A stretch of DNA of 16,968 nucleotides from positions 1-16,968 of the forward strand of contig NZ_JAHUWN010000052.1 in the NCBI RefSeq assembly GCF_019219025.1, given 5' to 3'. The stretch comes from Bacillus sp. sid0103. Its GTDB lineage: Bacteria > Bacillota > Bacilli > Bacillales_B > DSM-18226. A program made the position numbers and the translations under genes. The notes under the pieces were generated by a model that worked only from the letters and a program-made list of their open reading frames with translations, did not search any database and was not told the DNA's origin. Positions 1 through 7,497 of the stretch are shown here, piece after piece; positions within the stretch are counted from its first letter, which is position 1; every line of letters begins with the position of its first letter.

Positions 1-97
1 TAACCAACAGGAGCAAGCTCCTATTGATTCGCTCGACTTGCATGTATTAGGCACGCCGCCAGCGTTCGTCCTGAGCCAGGATCAAACTCTCCAAGAA
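1..97 (-). rRNA. 16S ribosomal RNA, 5' end (partial)
   Basis: The reverse complement holds the universal 16S 5' motif AGAGTTTGATCCTGGCTCAG (positions 71-90), followed by GACGAACGCTGGCGGCG and the CATGCAAGTCGAGCG stretch. The gene runs off the left edge, so only about the first 97 bases are present. The mature 5' end is placed near 97 by counting from the E. coli position-8 motif. Helix h6 (AGGAGCTTGCTCCT in the reverse complement) is of Bacillaceae type. The tandem promoters and boxA upstream indicate the start of a full rRNA operon. Confidence 0.97.
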
Positions 98-190
98 AGT
101 TGATTAGCTCATTTTGTTACGTTGGCTCATGCTCTTCATATTAATAGAAGAAACATGATTATTATTGTTTGTTGACGTTTTTGTTTGTTT

Positions 191-205
191 AGTTTTCAAA
201 GAACA
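191..205 (-). promoter_or_regulatory. rRNA leader boxA antitermination site
   Basis: The minus strand reads TGTTCTTTGAAAACT, the standard Bacillus rrn boxA, about 95 bases upstream of the mature 16S end and downstream of promoter P2. In this family boxA recruits NusB/NusE to prevent premature termination of rRNA transcripts. Confidence 0.85.
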
Positions 206-233
206 ATCATTCATGTCAGAAGCGACATTTGTT

Positions 234-262
234 ATTATATCGAATCTCTTTCACTATGTCAA
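234..262 (-). promoter_or_regulatory. rRNA operon promoter P2
   Basis: On the minus strand there is a perfect sigma-A promoter: -35 TTGACA at 257-262, a 17-bp spacer, and -10 TATAAT at 234-239. It lies directly upstream of the boxA leader, as expected for the proximal promoter of a Bacillus rrn operon. Confidence 0.9.
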
Positions 263-328
263 TATAATTTTTCAACTTTTTTCGCTATCACTTTAGCAAT
301 TAATACTACTGCTAAAAGCGACTTCCTT

Positions 329-357
329 ATAATAGCACCATCGATTTAAATACGCAA
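329..357 (-). promoter_or_regulatory. rRNA operon promoter P1
   Basis: A second promoter lies 95 bp upstream of P2: -35 TTGCGT at 352-357, 17-bp spacer, -10 TATTAT at 329-334 on the minus strand. Tandem promoters about 90-100 bp apart are the usual arrangement in Bacillus rrn operons. Its match to consensus is weaker than that of P2. Confidence 0.75.
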
Positions 358-635
358 TAGAGAATTTAACTTTTTTTACGGAAAATTTATTCCCTTTAAA
401 ACCTTTATTGAGATAGCAATATCCTTATAGCCCAGATCCCATAATCAAGTCCATATGCATTCAGCGAATGAATATATAATAATTTTGAATGAATCACTTA
501 GTAGATAAGAAGACCTATGAAAAAGTCCCTTCAAAAATATAAGATAATAACTCTTTTAAGATGTAAGAGCTCCTGCCTTTATTAATCGCGTTTTAAGAAG
601 TACTTCTATTCCAACATAACAACATTTTATCCATT

Positions 636-740
636 CAATGGGCTAATTTCCCGGTTCAATGAGCGAATCCAGGGTCTTAATGAGCGAATTTTGGTCCTTT
701 ATGGGCGAATCTAGCGTTTCAATGGGCGAATTTGAAAATC
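636..740. repeat. Tandem 21-bp repeat, five units
   Basis: Five head-to-tail units start at 636, 657, 678, 699 and 720, an exact 21-bp period. Each begins (C/T)(A/T)ATGRGC(G/T)AAT, with a more variable second half. The array lies between the terminator of the RND permease gene and the distal rRNA promoter. Because 21 is a multiple of three, the repeats are open in frame and translate as heptads, but no ribosome binding site supports expression, so I treat it as non-coding repeat DNA. Confidence 0.85.
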
Positions 741-774
741 AGCAGTCTTTCAGAAAAGAACGTCGATTTAGTAC

Positions 775-807
775 AAAAAAAGAGAGAAGTGTTATACCAC
801 TTCCCTC
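775..807 (-). terminator. Terminator of the RND permease gene
   Basis: On the minus strand a 10-bp stem (798-807 with 782-791, one G-U pair) closes a 6-base loop and is followed by seven U residues (775-781). It lies 116 bases beyond the permease stop codon and insulates the rRNA operon downstream. Confidence 0.85.
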
Positions 808-922
808 CTGCTACCTCTACCATCCGACTGGTGGTTGTCAATGTTGGTTATTTGCGAAAACCACCCTATTGCTTGCCAAGGTGCAGTGTGGTTTTCTTAT
901 GTGTGGTGTCAGGCACCGGAAT

Positions 923-3900
923 CTACGCCGTCTCCCTCTCCCCGCCAGCATCCAGCTGCCTCTTCCCAATTCTACCTTTAATAGACTTCATAACATGGTA
1001 CGTAGTCGGTACTATAACCAAGGTCAATAAGGTCGATGTCAATAATCCTGAAATGACCACAATGGCTAGTGATCTTGATATTAAGCCGCCTTCACTGGAC
1101 AGAGCTAGTGGTAATAACGCACCAATCGTGGCGAGAGCCGTCATGAGAATCGGACGAAGACGGGTTTTTCCTGCTTCAAGTAAGGCTTCTTTGATCTCCA
1201 TGCCTTTCTTTTCATTTTGTTTCACTCGCTCCATTAATACAATCGCATTCGTAACAACAATACCTATTAACATCAGAAACCCAACTAATGCAGGCATACC
1301 AAGTGCTTGATTAGTAAGATATAAGCCTAGTAATCCTCCCGAGAATAAGAATGGTAACGAAGAGAGGATGGCAACTGGCATTAACATATTCCCAAACGCG
1401 ACAAGCATCACGATAAACACCAGCACAACGGCAACCGCCATGGCCATCATCATATTCGTAAATCCTTCATTCATCGCTTGTGCTTGACCTTCGGAACGAT
1501 AGTTGACCCCTTTTGGTAAATCGATAGTCTTCAGTCGTTTATCCACCTCAGCTTGCACACCTGATGAATTATCAGTCGTGATCCGACCCGTAACCTGCAC
1601 ATATTGCTGCTGATTTAAACGATACAAAGCGGACGGACTTGGTGCTTTTTTAAGTGTTGCCACTTCTGAGAGGGTTACTTCCTGCCCCATTGGATTGGTC
1701 ATTTTTTGACTCATAATAGCATCTATCGAATTCACGGAACCACTGTTCAATGACAAATTAACGCTCGTTGTTTTTCCCTCTACTTGCATGTCTGCCACAG
1801 TATTACCCGAAATGAGCTCCCTTACGTATCCCGCAACCATGATCGGGCTTAATCCTTTTTCAGCTGCTTTCTCATCATCAATTTCAAATTGAAGCTGTTC
1901 CTTCACCCCAGAGAGATTGGATTCCACATTTTCTAATCCATCAATATCCTTAATTTTATCGGTGATCAGCTTCCCTGCCGTCTCTAAATCCTGGGCATTC
2001 CCGCCTTCGACAATTAACGTTAAACCACTTGTTCCAACAATTCCAACAGGAGCAAGCGCCACCTGCATTTGATCGTTAAGATTTTCTACTTCAGTTCTTA
2101 CCCTTTTTTCAAAATCACTCGTTTGCCCCTTTGAAGTATCATCTTTTAGATCAATCGAAAAACGAATATGTTCCCCATTCACAATCGTTTGTGTATATTG
2201 AATATGCTTTTCTTGTTTTAAAATTTCTTCTATGTCACCCGCAATCAGATTTGCTTTTTCCAGTGAAGTTCCGTCTGGTAAATCGGCTGTTAAGCGATAG
2301 GAGACGGCTTTTTCTTGAGGCAAGAAGTTCTTCGGTATCATCGGAACCAATGCCAATGATCCAGCAAACATCAGGATCGCCAACACAATGGTGACAGCCC
2401 GTTTCGTTAAGACCCATGACAGTGTGTGCTTATAAGCCTTTTCAAAAAAGGTTTCTTTCACCTCTTTCGGTTTGATGCGAAGTAAAAATAGTTTGGCTAA
2501 TAATGGCACGACGGTCAATGAAACAATCAGTGAAAACGCCAGTGCCACGATCACCGTGATTCCAAACGGAGCAAAAAAACGTCCGATAATACCTGGAACA
2601 AAAGAAAGCGGCCCGAATACGGTAATAGTCGTAAGCGTAGAAGAAGTAATCGCTCCTCCCACTTCTTTGGCAGCCGTAAGAACCATTCTTTCATCACGTT
2701 TAGGGCTTGTTAAGGTCCGGCGGTACACATTTTCAATCACAACAATCGAATCATCAATCACACGCCCGACTGCCACCGCAATTCCCGCTAGTGTCATCAT
2801 GTTTAAGCTATATCCAAAATATTTCAAGGTAATCATCGATGCTAAAATAGATAACGGAATGGACAGAACAGCCACAATCGTTGCCCTTATATTACGAAGG
2901 AATAAAAACGTAACAATCACGGCAAACAAAGTGCCAAGCAACACTTCCCGCAGCATTCCATCGACTGAGGTTTTCACTTCTTTGGATGTATCATATAACT
3001 TCGTTAATGTGTATCCAGCTGGAAGTTCTAAATCATCGAGCTTTTCTTTTGCTTGCCCGACCACTTCGACGGTATTGGAGCCTGCTTGTGCTTTCATTTC
3101 AACCAGAACTGCCGGCTTTTCATTTAATCGAGTATAGACAGTTTCTTTTTTGTTGCTATAAGAAACTGTGGCGATCTCCGACAAGTTCACTTTTTGGACT
3201 CCATTCGGACCTTGAGACAAAATTTGGATATCTTTTACATCGTTAACCGAATTCAGCTTGAAGTCAGCTTGCACATTTAATGTTTTATCATTCACATTGA
3301 CTTGACCGGCTGGAAATGAAAAATGGTGTGCTAAAAACGTTTGCTTAACAGTTTCATAGGTAATTCCATGTTGCTTCATTTTTTCAGGATCAAGCTTTAC
3401 CGCTACTTCCTTTTCCGTTTCACCCGAAATATCAACCGTTCCAACTCCATCGATTCCGGTCAATGCTGGCTTAATCCGTTCATTGATATATTCTGTCAGG
3501 TCGGATTGATTGGCTGTATTCGATGAAAGAGCAAACGTAAATACAGGCATGGCAGAGGGACCGTCTTTTAGGACTACCGGTTTTTCTGCACCTGCTGGCA
3601 GTTTAATAGAAGAGACGGCGGTCGTAACATCCTTTTCCGCCTCATCCATATCCTTGCTCATCTCAAATTCAAGAATCCCCACGACCATATTGCTGTGTGA
3701 TTCAATGTACAAATTGTCGAGTTTCTTTATTCCCGATAAGGTGGCTTCTAACGGCTTGCCAATATCCTCTAACCCCTGTTCTGGTGTGGCTCCAAGATAT
3801 GGTACCTGTACGATCATATAAGGAATGTCGACATTAGGCATTGATTCCATCTTCATGGTTTTAACTGAATAAATTCCCCCTGCTATCACCATTAGCATGG

Positions 3901-3952
3901 CGATAAAAATAACCCCGGCATTCTTTAATGAAAACTTAATCCATGATTGCAT
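923..3952 (-). CDS. RND-family efflux transporter permease (SwrC/YerP-like)
   Basis: This encodes a proton-driven inner-membrane efflux pump of the resistance-nodulation-division superfamily, 1009 residues from the chosen start. Visible features are the N-terminal membrane helix (about residues 11-30), the first periplasmic-type porter segment, the helix cluster around residue 340 onward, and the TM4 motif GRVIDDSIVVIEN with the two proton-relay aspartates near residues 400-401. A second helix cluster near the C-terminus carries GIVVTNAIVLMERV and RLRPILMTALATIGALLPLAL. Start: the ATG at 3952 has GGAGGGG nine bases upstream, whereas an in-frame ATG at 3991 has no such site. It lacks the Ala/Gln-rich linker I recall in B. 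subtilis SwrC, so it is more likely a paralogue. SwrC relatives are known for surfactin and drug export; the substrate here is unknown. No adaptor or regulator gene is adjacent. Confidence 0.93.
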   Translation of the reverse strand: MQSWIKFSLKNAGVIFIAMLMVIAGGIYSVKTMKMESMPNVDIPYMIVQVPYLGATPEQGLEDIGKPLEATLSGIKKLDNLYIESHSNMVVGILEFEMSKDMDEAEKDVTTAVSSIKLPAGAEKPVVLKDGPSAMPVFTFALSSNTANQSDLTEYINERIKPALTGIDGVGTVDISGETEKEVAVKLDPEKMKQHGITYETVKQTFLAHHFSFPAGQVNVNDKTLNVQADFKLNSVNDVKDIQILSQGPNGVQKVNLSEIATVSYSNKKETVYTRLNEKPAVLVEMKAQAGSNTVEVVGQAKEKLDDLELPAGYTLTKLYDTSKEVKTSVDGMLREVLLGTLFAVIVTFLFLRNIRATIVAVLSIPLSILASMITLKYFGYSLNMMTLAGIAVAVGRVIDDSIVVIENVYRRTLTSPKRDERMVLTAAKEVGGAITSSTLTTITVFGPLSFVPGIIGRFFAPFGITVIVALAFSLIVSLTVVPLLAKLFLLRIKPKEVKETFFEKAYKHTLSWVLTKRAVTIVLAILMFAGSLALVPMIPKNFLPQEKAVSYRLTADLPDGTSLEKANLIAGDIEEILKQEKHIQYTQTIVNGEHIRFSIDLKDDTSKGQTSDFEKRVRTEVENLNDQMQVALAPVGIVGTSGLTLIVEGGNAQDLETAGKLITDKIKDIDGLENVESNLSGVKEQLQFEIDDEKAAEKGLSPIMVAGYVRELISGNTVADMQVEGKTTSVNLSLNSGSVNSIDAIMSQKMTNPMGQEVTLSEVATLKKAPSPSALYRLNQQQYVQVTGRITTDNSSGVQAEVDKRLKTIDLPKGVNYRSEGQAQAMNEGFTNMMMAMAVAVVLVFIVMLVAFGNMLMPVAILSSLPFLFSGGLLGLYLTNQALGMPALVGFLMLIGIVVTNAIVLMERVKQNEKKGMEIKEALLEAGKTRLRPILMTALATIGALLPLALSSEGGLISRSLAIVVISGLLTSTLLTLVIVPTTYHVMKSIKGRIGKRQLDAGGERETA

Positions 3953-3961
3953 TTCTCTTTT

Positions 3962-3968
3962 CCCCTCC
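3962..3968 (-). promoter_or_regulatory. Ribosome binding site deciding the RND permease start
   Basis: The minus strand has GGAGGGG here, with nine bases to the ATG at 3952. The longer reading frame starting at 3991 would place this site inside the coding sequence and has no Shine-Dalgarno of its own. Confidence 0.8.
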
Positions 3969-4046
3969 GTTAACTGTACATTCTTTTTCATTCTAACTAA
4001 TTTCTCAACCTACTAAACTCGCTTTCTGGTTCTTTTTACCTTTTTT

Positions 4047-4085
4047 ATTATAGGTTTTCCATCTAACTGCCAACATCGGGCAGTT
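4047..4085 (-). promoter_or_regulatory. RND permease promoter with overlapping 21-bp inverted repeat
   Basis: On the minus strand a perfect -10 TATAAT lies at 4047-4052. The likely -35 is TGTTGG (4070-4075, 17-bp spacer) or TTGGCA (4068-4073, 15-bp spacer). A perfect inverted repeat, arms AACTGCC (4065-4071) and GGCAGTT (4079-4085) with a 7-base centre, covers the -35. A dyad placed like this is typical of a TetR- or MarR-type repressor operator, but no candidate regulator gene is next to it. Confidence 0.6.
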
Positions 4086-4146
4086 GATGTAATCTTAGCT
4101 ACGACCTGAGACCTACAAGATTTTCCAACGAGTTTAGTTTAGAGAA

Positions 4147-4293
<147 letters not shown>

Positions 4294-4343
4294 CTTCATA
4301 AATGACTCTTTTAAAAAGGAACCATAATATAAACCCGTATTGA

Positions 4344-4378
4344 GGACATCTCATCCGATTTCTCAATCCAAGATGTCC
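4344..4378. repeat. Inverted repeat, 8-bp arms
   Basis: GGACATCT (4344-4351) and AGATGTCC (4371-4378) are perfect inverted arms around a 19-base loop. The element lies between the ldh remnant and the following repetitive-protein gene, 57 bases before that gene's start. No T-run follows on either strand, so it is not a standard terminator; a role in the leader of the next gene is possible. Confidence 0.5.
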
Positions 4379-4435
4379 CGATTTGTAGGACCTTGTAAAC
4401 CAATCCACTTTCATGAATAACATATTATTACCTCG

Positions 4436-5047
4436 ATGAAGGAGCGTTTAGGAAAATGGATACTTGGTGTTGGCTCACTAATTGATGCAAACGGGCAAAC
4501 TCAGCAAAGTTTGTCAGGGAGCGATCTGGGTAAAGATTTAATCGCAAAAGGAAATGGGATTGAAGCTTTCGGAAATTCCTTACAAGCCATCGGGAGAACG
4601 AAGCTGTTAACACCCAAGAGGGAACTATCAACAATATATACCATCATAGGTGCCTGGCTTCAGGCCACTGGTAATACTACGAATGCAGTTGGTATAGATA
4701 TTGAATTATCCGGCTCAGAAGAGGAAGGAACATTGGTGGATACCCTTGGCAGCGGAATACAAGGCCTTGGTGCAGCTTTTGAGGCTGTAGGTGCATCCCT
4801 TTTAGAAGAATCAGACTTTAGGAATCTTACCATATTGGGAGGTAGTTTCATTGCATTAGGCTCTTTTTTAGGATCGATTGGTAATATCTATGTTTTAAAC
4901 GATAAAAATGTAATCGGGGAACAAATTTTATTGGTTGGCAGCTGGTTTCAGGTTCTTGGTTCCTTTTTGTTAATTCATGCCGTTACCATTGAGTTCGAAC
5001 CCAAACCACCTTTAAAAAATGAAAACGGCTATTATCTCCGGATATAG
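4436..5047 (+). CDS. Glycine-rich repetitive protein, DUF6944-like
   Basis: The 203-residue product is built from about six degenerate copies of a roughly 15-residue pattern of the type G-x-W-[LI]-x-x-x-G-x-x-[LI]-x-A-x-G. Examples are GKWILGVGSLIDANG (6-20), GNGIEAFGNSLQAIG (39-53), GAWLQATGNTTNAVG (72-86), GSGIQGLGAAFEAVG, GGSFIALGSFLGSIG and GSWFQVLGSFLL. This resembles the Bacillus family annotated as DUF6944 repetitive proteins; I recall the name but cannot verify it. The small-residue spacing suggests packed, membrane-associated helices. Function is unknown. The ATG at 4436 is the only usual start before an upstream in-frame TAA, yet it has no Shine-Dalgarno, so the 5' end may be damaged or the annotated start wrong. 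Confidence 0.75.
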   Translation: MKERLGKWILGVGSLIDANGQTQQSLSGSDLGKDLIAKGNGIEAFGNSLQAIGRTKLLTPKRELSTIYTIIGAWLQATGNTTNAVGIDIELSGSEEEGTLVDTLGSGIQGLGAAFEAVGASLLEESDFRNLTILGGSFIALGSFLGSIGNIYVLNDKNVIGEQILLVGSWFQVLGSFLLIHAVTIEFEPKPPLKNENGYYLRI

Positions 5048-5179
5048 CGATCTTCTGGTTTAGTAGTGTGCAAAAACAAATCATTAATAAATAGATGATG
5101 AAAAGATACAACATCGCCCTTTGTTATGGAGCTGACGAGTGCATAGTTTAAACATTTCACAACGGAACCGTTTAATAAA

Positions 5180-5204
5180 GGGGGAAGGCTTATTTAACTT
5201 CCCT
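5180..5204 (-). terminator. Possible terminator of the DUF1284 gene
   Basis: On the minus strand GGGAAG (5198-5203) pairs with CTTCCC (5182-5187) around a 10-base loop that contains the stop codon of the gene. Only a weak U-rich tail follows, so efficiency is uncertain. Confidence 0.4.
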
Positions 5205-5606
5205 TAAGCCCTTCCCTTCAAGAATCTCTTGAATTCCTTCTTCACAAACTCCGTATGATCTCCAGGAACAAGATTTACACACAATTTGAATATCGGAGGG
5301 GACAATATACTTTCGTATGAGCGACTCAATGTCCTCCCAATTCAGAATTTGTCCGACTTTAAGTCCTAATTTCTCTAAAATCGCAGCATCTCTTTCATAA
5401 ATATTGTCTTCTTGGCAGTGGTATTCACCTGAGTTTGGGTACTTTTCACACAACTGATCAGGACCCTTAACAAGTTGAATTCTCGTCTTGGGGTGGTCTC
5501 TCAAGGTTTGATGCAGACGTGTCATATTTTCCACGTATTCTTGGGAATAGCCCATTCCCCGATAGCCCAAAAGGCAAAAAAGATGATGACCTCGCAGCTT
5601 ATACAT
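5190..5606 (-). CDS. DUF1284 domain protein
   Basis: The product is 138 residues. It opens with MYKLRGHHLFCLLGYRGMGY and carries the conserved pattern of DUF1284: RGHHLFCLLGY near residues 4-14, EYVENM, then LCEKYP, and a cluster of cysteines ending in CKSCSW and YGVCEEG. The repeated cysteines suggest metal or iron-sulfur binding, but I know of no established function, so this is inference. The start at 5606 is preceded by GGAGG with six bases of spacing. An in-frame TTG at 5624 would put that site inside the gene, so the shorter form is preferred. Length fits the family. It is a single gene on the minus strand, flanked by genes on the other strand. Confidence 0.85.
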   Translation of the reverse strand: MYKLRGHHLFCLLGYRGMGYSQEYVENMTRLHQTLRDHPKTRIQLVKGPDQLCEKYPNSGEYHCQEDNIYERDAAILEKLGLKVGQILNWEDIESLIRKYIVPSDIQIVCKSCSWRSYGVCEEGIQEILEGKGLREVK

Positions 5607-5923
5607 AATTCCCCTCCGTTTCAACAGGTTTGATTAAATATAAATGTTAACCAAAATAATTAATAAGTTAACAAAATCTTAATTATCATAACATATCTCA
5701 CCTAATCAATTGGGAACTTTTTACTCACTAACGGATAACAATACTTAAGATCACCCCGCTCAATCATTAACAAAAGAGGAGAGCTTCTTATCCTTTCTTT
5801 TATTCTCTGTTGTTAGGAAATCTAAAATTTATTCGCTGGTTAGATAGAAAGAAACAGTATAATTCTGGGAAAAGCGCTTAATTTAATGAAAGGATATCAG
5901 ATGATGCAGAAAGAGGAATAAAA
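5607..5923. other. Intergenic region between divergent genes
   Basis: This AT-rich stretch separates the DUF1284 gene (minus) from the next membrane-protein gene (plus), so it should hold both promoters. Visible are paired GTTAAC sites (5646-5651 and 5667-5672) upstream of the minus gene and a TATAAT at 5858-5863 upstream of the plus gene without a convincing -35. An AAGCGCTT core at 5872-5879 recalls a CcpA site but its flanks do not match. I see no gene in it. Confidence 0.5.
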
Positions 5924-6466
5924 ATGTACACTCAAATTGACAAAATGGGTAGCAAATTTAATTCATTACAAAGAGAAATATGGATTCATCATGATTTATT
6001 TAGTCCTGAATGGTGGAGTATTGTAATCATAAATGTCTTATTTCTTATTTTGTTCATATTATTAATTGACCGTTATAGAATGTTGTTAATTTCTTTTGCC
6101 TTTATGGTAAATTTTGTGATCGTGGGACTTGCTAATGAATTTGGCTCAAATTTTGATTTTTGGAGTTATCCTCATCAGTTTGTTGTTTTTACTCACCGTT
6201 TTAATGCGGTAGATTTTGCCGTGGTTCCTGTTATTATGTCTTTGATATACCAATTTTTTAGTAGATGGAAAGCTTATTTTCTCGCTACTATTGTAATGTC
6301 AGCTATTATGAGTTTCATTGGTGTTCCTATTTTTGTTTATTTTGGCTTGTATAAGTTAGAAAATTGGAACTATATGTATTCATTTTTAGTTACAGTTTTA
6401 ATGTTAATCATATCTAAGTTAATCATTGATTTTGTAGGAAAAAATGCGAAAAGATATTCACATTAA
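5924..6466 (+). CDS. Multi-pass membrane protein, CBO0543-like
   Basis: The 180-residue product has a polar N-terminus of about 30 residues and then about five hydrophobic helices (approximately 31-49, 53-72, 92-111, 114-137 and 145-170). Aromatic residues sit at the helix ends, and a pattern FDFWSYP followed by DFAVVPVIMSLIYQ is visible. This fits the family annotated in Bacillaceae as CBO0543 membrane proteins, for which no function is established. The ATG at 5924 has AGAGG with seven bases of spacing. It appears to be transcribed alone: its upstream neighbour is divergent and the next gene is convergent. Confidence 0.78.
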   Translation: MYTQIDKMGSKFNSLQREIWIHHDLFSPEWWSIVIINVLFLILFILLIDRYRMLLISFAFMVNFVIVGLANEFGSNFDFWSYPHQFVVFTHRFNAVDFAVVPVIMSLIYQFFSRWKAYFLATIVMSAIMSFIGVPIFVYFGLYKLENWNYMYSFLVTVLMLIISKLIIDFVGKNAKRYSH

Positions 6467-6701
6467 AGTCTTCAAAAGTTGCTTTTTCTTGTATCATTAT
6501 TGACACTTCTTAACCATTCACATTCTATGTGGTGCAGCACTGATTTTGTGCTGCATGGATGGCCAACGAGTTCTTTTCTTCACTAAGACAATAAGACGTT
6601 CTGCCACAATCAGGCGCTCTCCGTGGAACCGTATAAGGGCAAGTACAAGAACTAACCACCCTTACTGAATATCTGGAAGAGAATTTGTTGCACTTATGGA
6701 T
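6467..6701. other. Intergenic region with possible decayed coding sequence
   Basis: No intact gene is convincing here. An 8-bp hairpin (TGCAGCAC 6533-6540 with GTGCTGCA 6548-6555) is followed by a stretch readable in several plus-strand frames. One frame from ATG 6527 reaches TAA 6653-6655 through a single internal TAA (6584-6586), ending in the protein-like NQALSVEPYKGKYKN. Another gives a 37-codon basic peptide from ATG 6555. None has a good ribosome binding site. It could be a broken small gene of unknown family. Confidence 0.35.
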
Positions 6702-6767
6702 GCGATTTTTCAAGAAAGAAGAATCGCTTTTTCCTTATTAAAGTAACGGGCAGCGTTACTTTAATAA
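6702..6767. repeat. Dispersed two-hairpin repeat, copy A
   Basis: The first part is a terminator-like hairpin (GCGATT 6702-6707, AATCGC 6722-6727) followed by five T. The second is a perfect 14-bp palindrome, TTATTAAAGTAACG (6735-6748) and CGTTACTTTAATAA (6754-6767), with loop GGCAG. The architecture is shared with copies near 13599, 14077 and 16756: short hairpin, T-run, TTATT, then inverted (A)ACTAAC and GTTAGT(T) around a GGCAG-like centre. It lies between convergent genes and could terminate the upstream plus-strand gene. Confidence 0.75.
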
Positions 6768-6804
6768 TAGAAACTAGTATACTCTCACCAAAAATTTTCG
6801 AATT

Positions 6805-6834
6805 AAAAAGGTGCATCACTATTGTGATTGCACC
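6805..6834 (-). terminator. Terminator of the DinB-family gene
   Basis: On the minus strand GGTGCAATCAC (6824-6834) pairs with GTGATGCACC (6810-6819), leaving one bulged base, around a 4-base loop. Five U residues (6805-6809) follow. It begins 10 bases after the stop codon. Confidence 0.85.
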
Positions 6835-6843
6835 AATGAATGG

Positions 6844-7314
6844 CTAATCCCAGATACGAATTCTTGGAACTCCTGCTGTTCTTAAATAATCCAATAATTG
6901 ACCAGTATGAACTGACTCATGATAGGCAACACGTAACAGCATGTCACCTAAATCCCTTATGTAACCTGAATCAGAGCGGTCAATCTTTATAATTGCCAGG
7001 TCTTCTTCAGTAAAGGACTTAATGGTATCAATGAACTCATTTCGATATGGTTCTGCAAATTCCAATTCTGCTTCTACAGAAGTAAATGGTCTATTTTCGA
7101 AAGGGGAGTCGAAAACTGATAAACTCCTTCTATTTTTAATTGCCAGGTGGTAATAATGCTCGCTTTCCAGTACGTGTCTAATCATTTCTATGCAATTCAT
7201 TGCTTCATCATCTGGCTTCCACTGTAGTTTTTCTTTAGGAATAGATGTCCAAACATTTATGCTTCTTCTTCTAACCTCATTAAAGTTTAATATAATTAAA
7301 TCAATTGAGTTCAA
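6844..7314 (-). CDS. DinB-family protein
   Basis: The 156-residue product has the four-helix-bundle signature of the DinB/YfiT superfamily. The metal-ligand histidines are visible: an early His in MIRHVLESEHYYH (about residues 42-54) and the late HESVHTGQLLDYLR (about 132-145), the HxxxHxGQ motif. Family members are probable metal-dependent hydrolases or thiol-transfer enzymes; many have no assigned substrate. The start is a TTG at 7314: AAGGAGG lies at 7323-7329 with eight bases of spacing, while an ATG at 7404 has no such site and would add a hydrophobic, unrelated 30-residue leader. A TATAAT at 7346-7351 (minus) is a likely -10. The gene stands alone and ends at a strong terminator. Confidence 0.85.
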   Translation of the reverse strand: MNSIDLIILNFNEVRRRSINVWTSIPKEKLQWKPDDEAMNCIEMIRHVLESEHYYHLAIKNRRSLSVFDSPFENRPFTSVEAELEFAEPYRNEFIDTIKSFTEEDLAIIKIDRSDSGYIRDLGDMLLRVAYHESVHTGQLLDYLRTAGVPRIRIWD

Positions 7315-7497
7315 AAAAAATTCCTCCTTGGATAGGCATATAATAATTATACACGAATAAACGTTCCTACCCATATAAAAAAAGGAAAATTTTACATATC
7401 TCATAAATCACTGTATTTACGGTGATTATTTATCTAACGGGTCAAGTAAGTGAAAGAAGGAATAAAAATAGAAAAAGGAGAATTTACTTTTATACTA

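Noticed and set aside
636..740. CRISPR-like array
   Set aside because: The units are contiguous without unique spacers, are only 21 bp, and no cas gene is present.
905..917. Short palindrome GGTGTCAGGCACC after the RND stop codon
   Set aside because: It resembles a short motif seen often between genes in Bacillaceae; it has no T-run and a better terminator lies at 775-807.
659..1030. Open frame through the 21-bp repeats, with heptad-like peptide
   Set aside because: It is open because the repeat length is a multiple of three; it has no ribosome binding site and overlaps the terminator and end of the RND gene.
5872..5879. CcpA (cre) site AAGCGCTT
   Set aside because: Only the core matches; the outer TG and CA positions of the consensus are absent.
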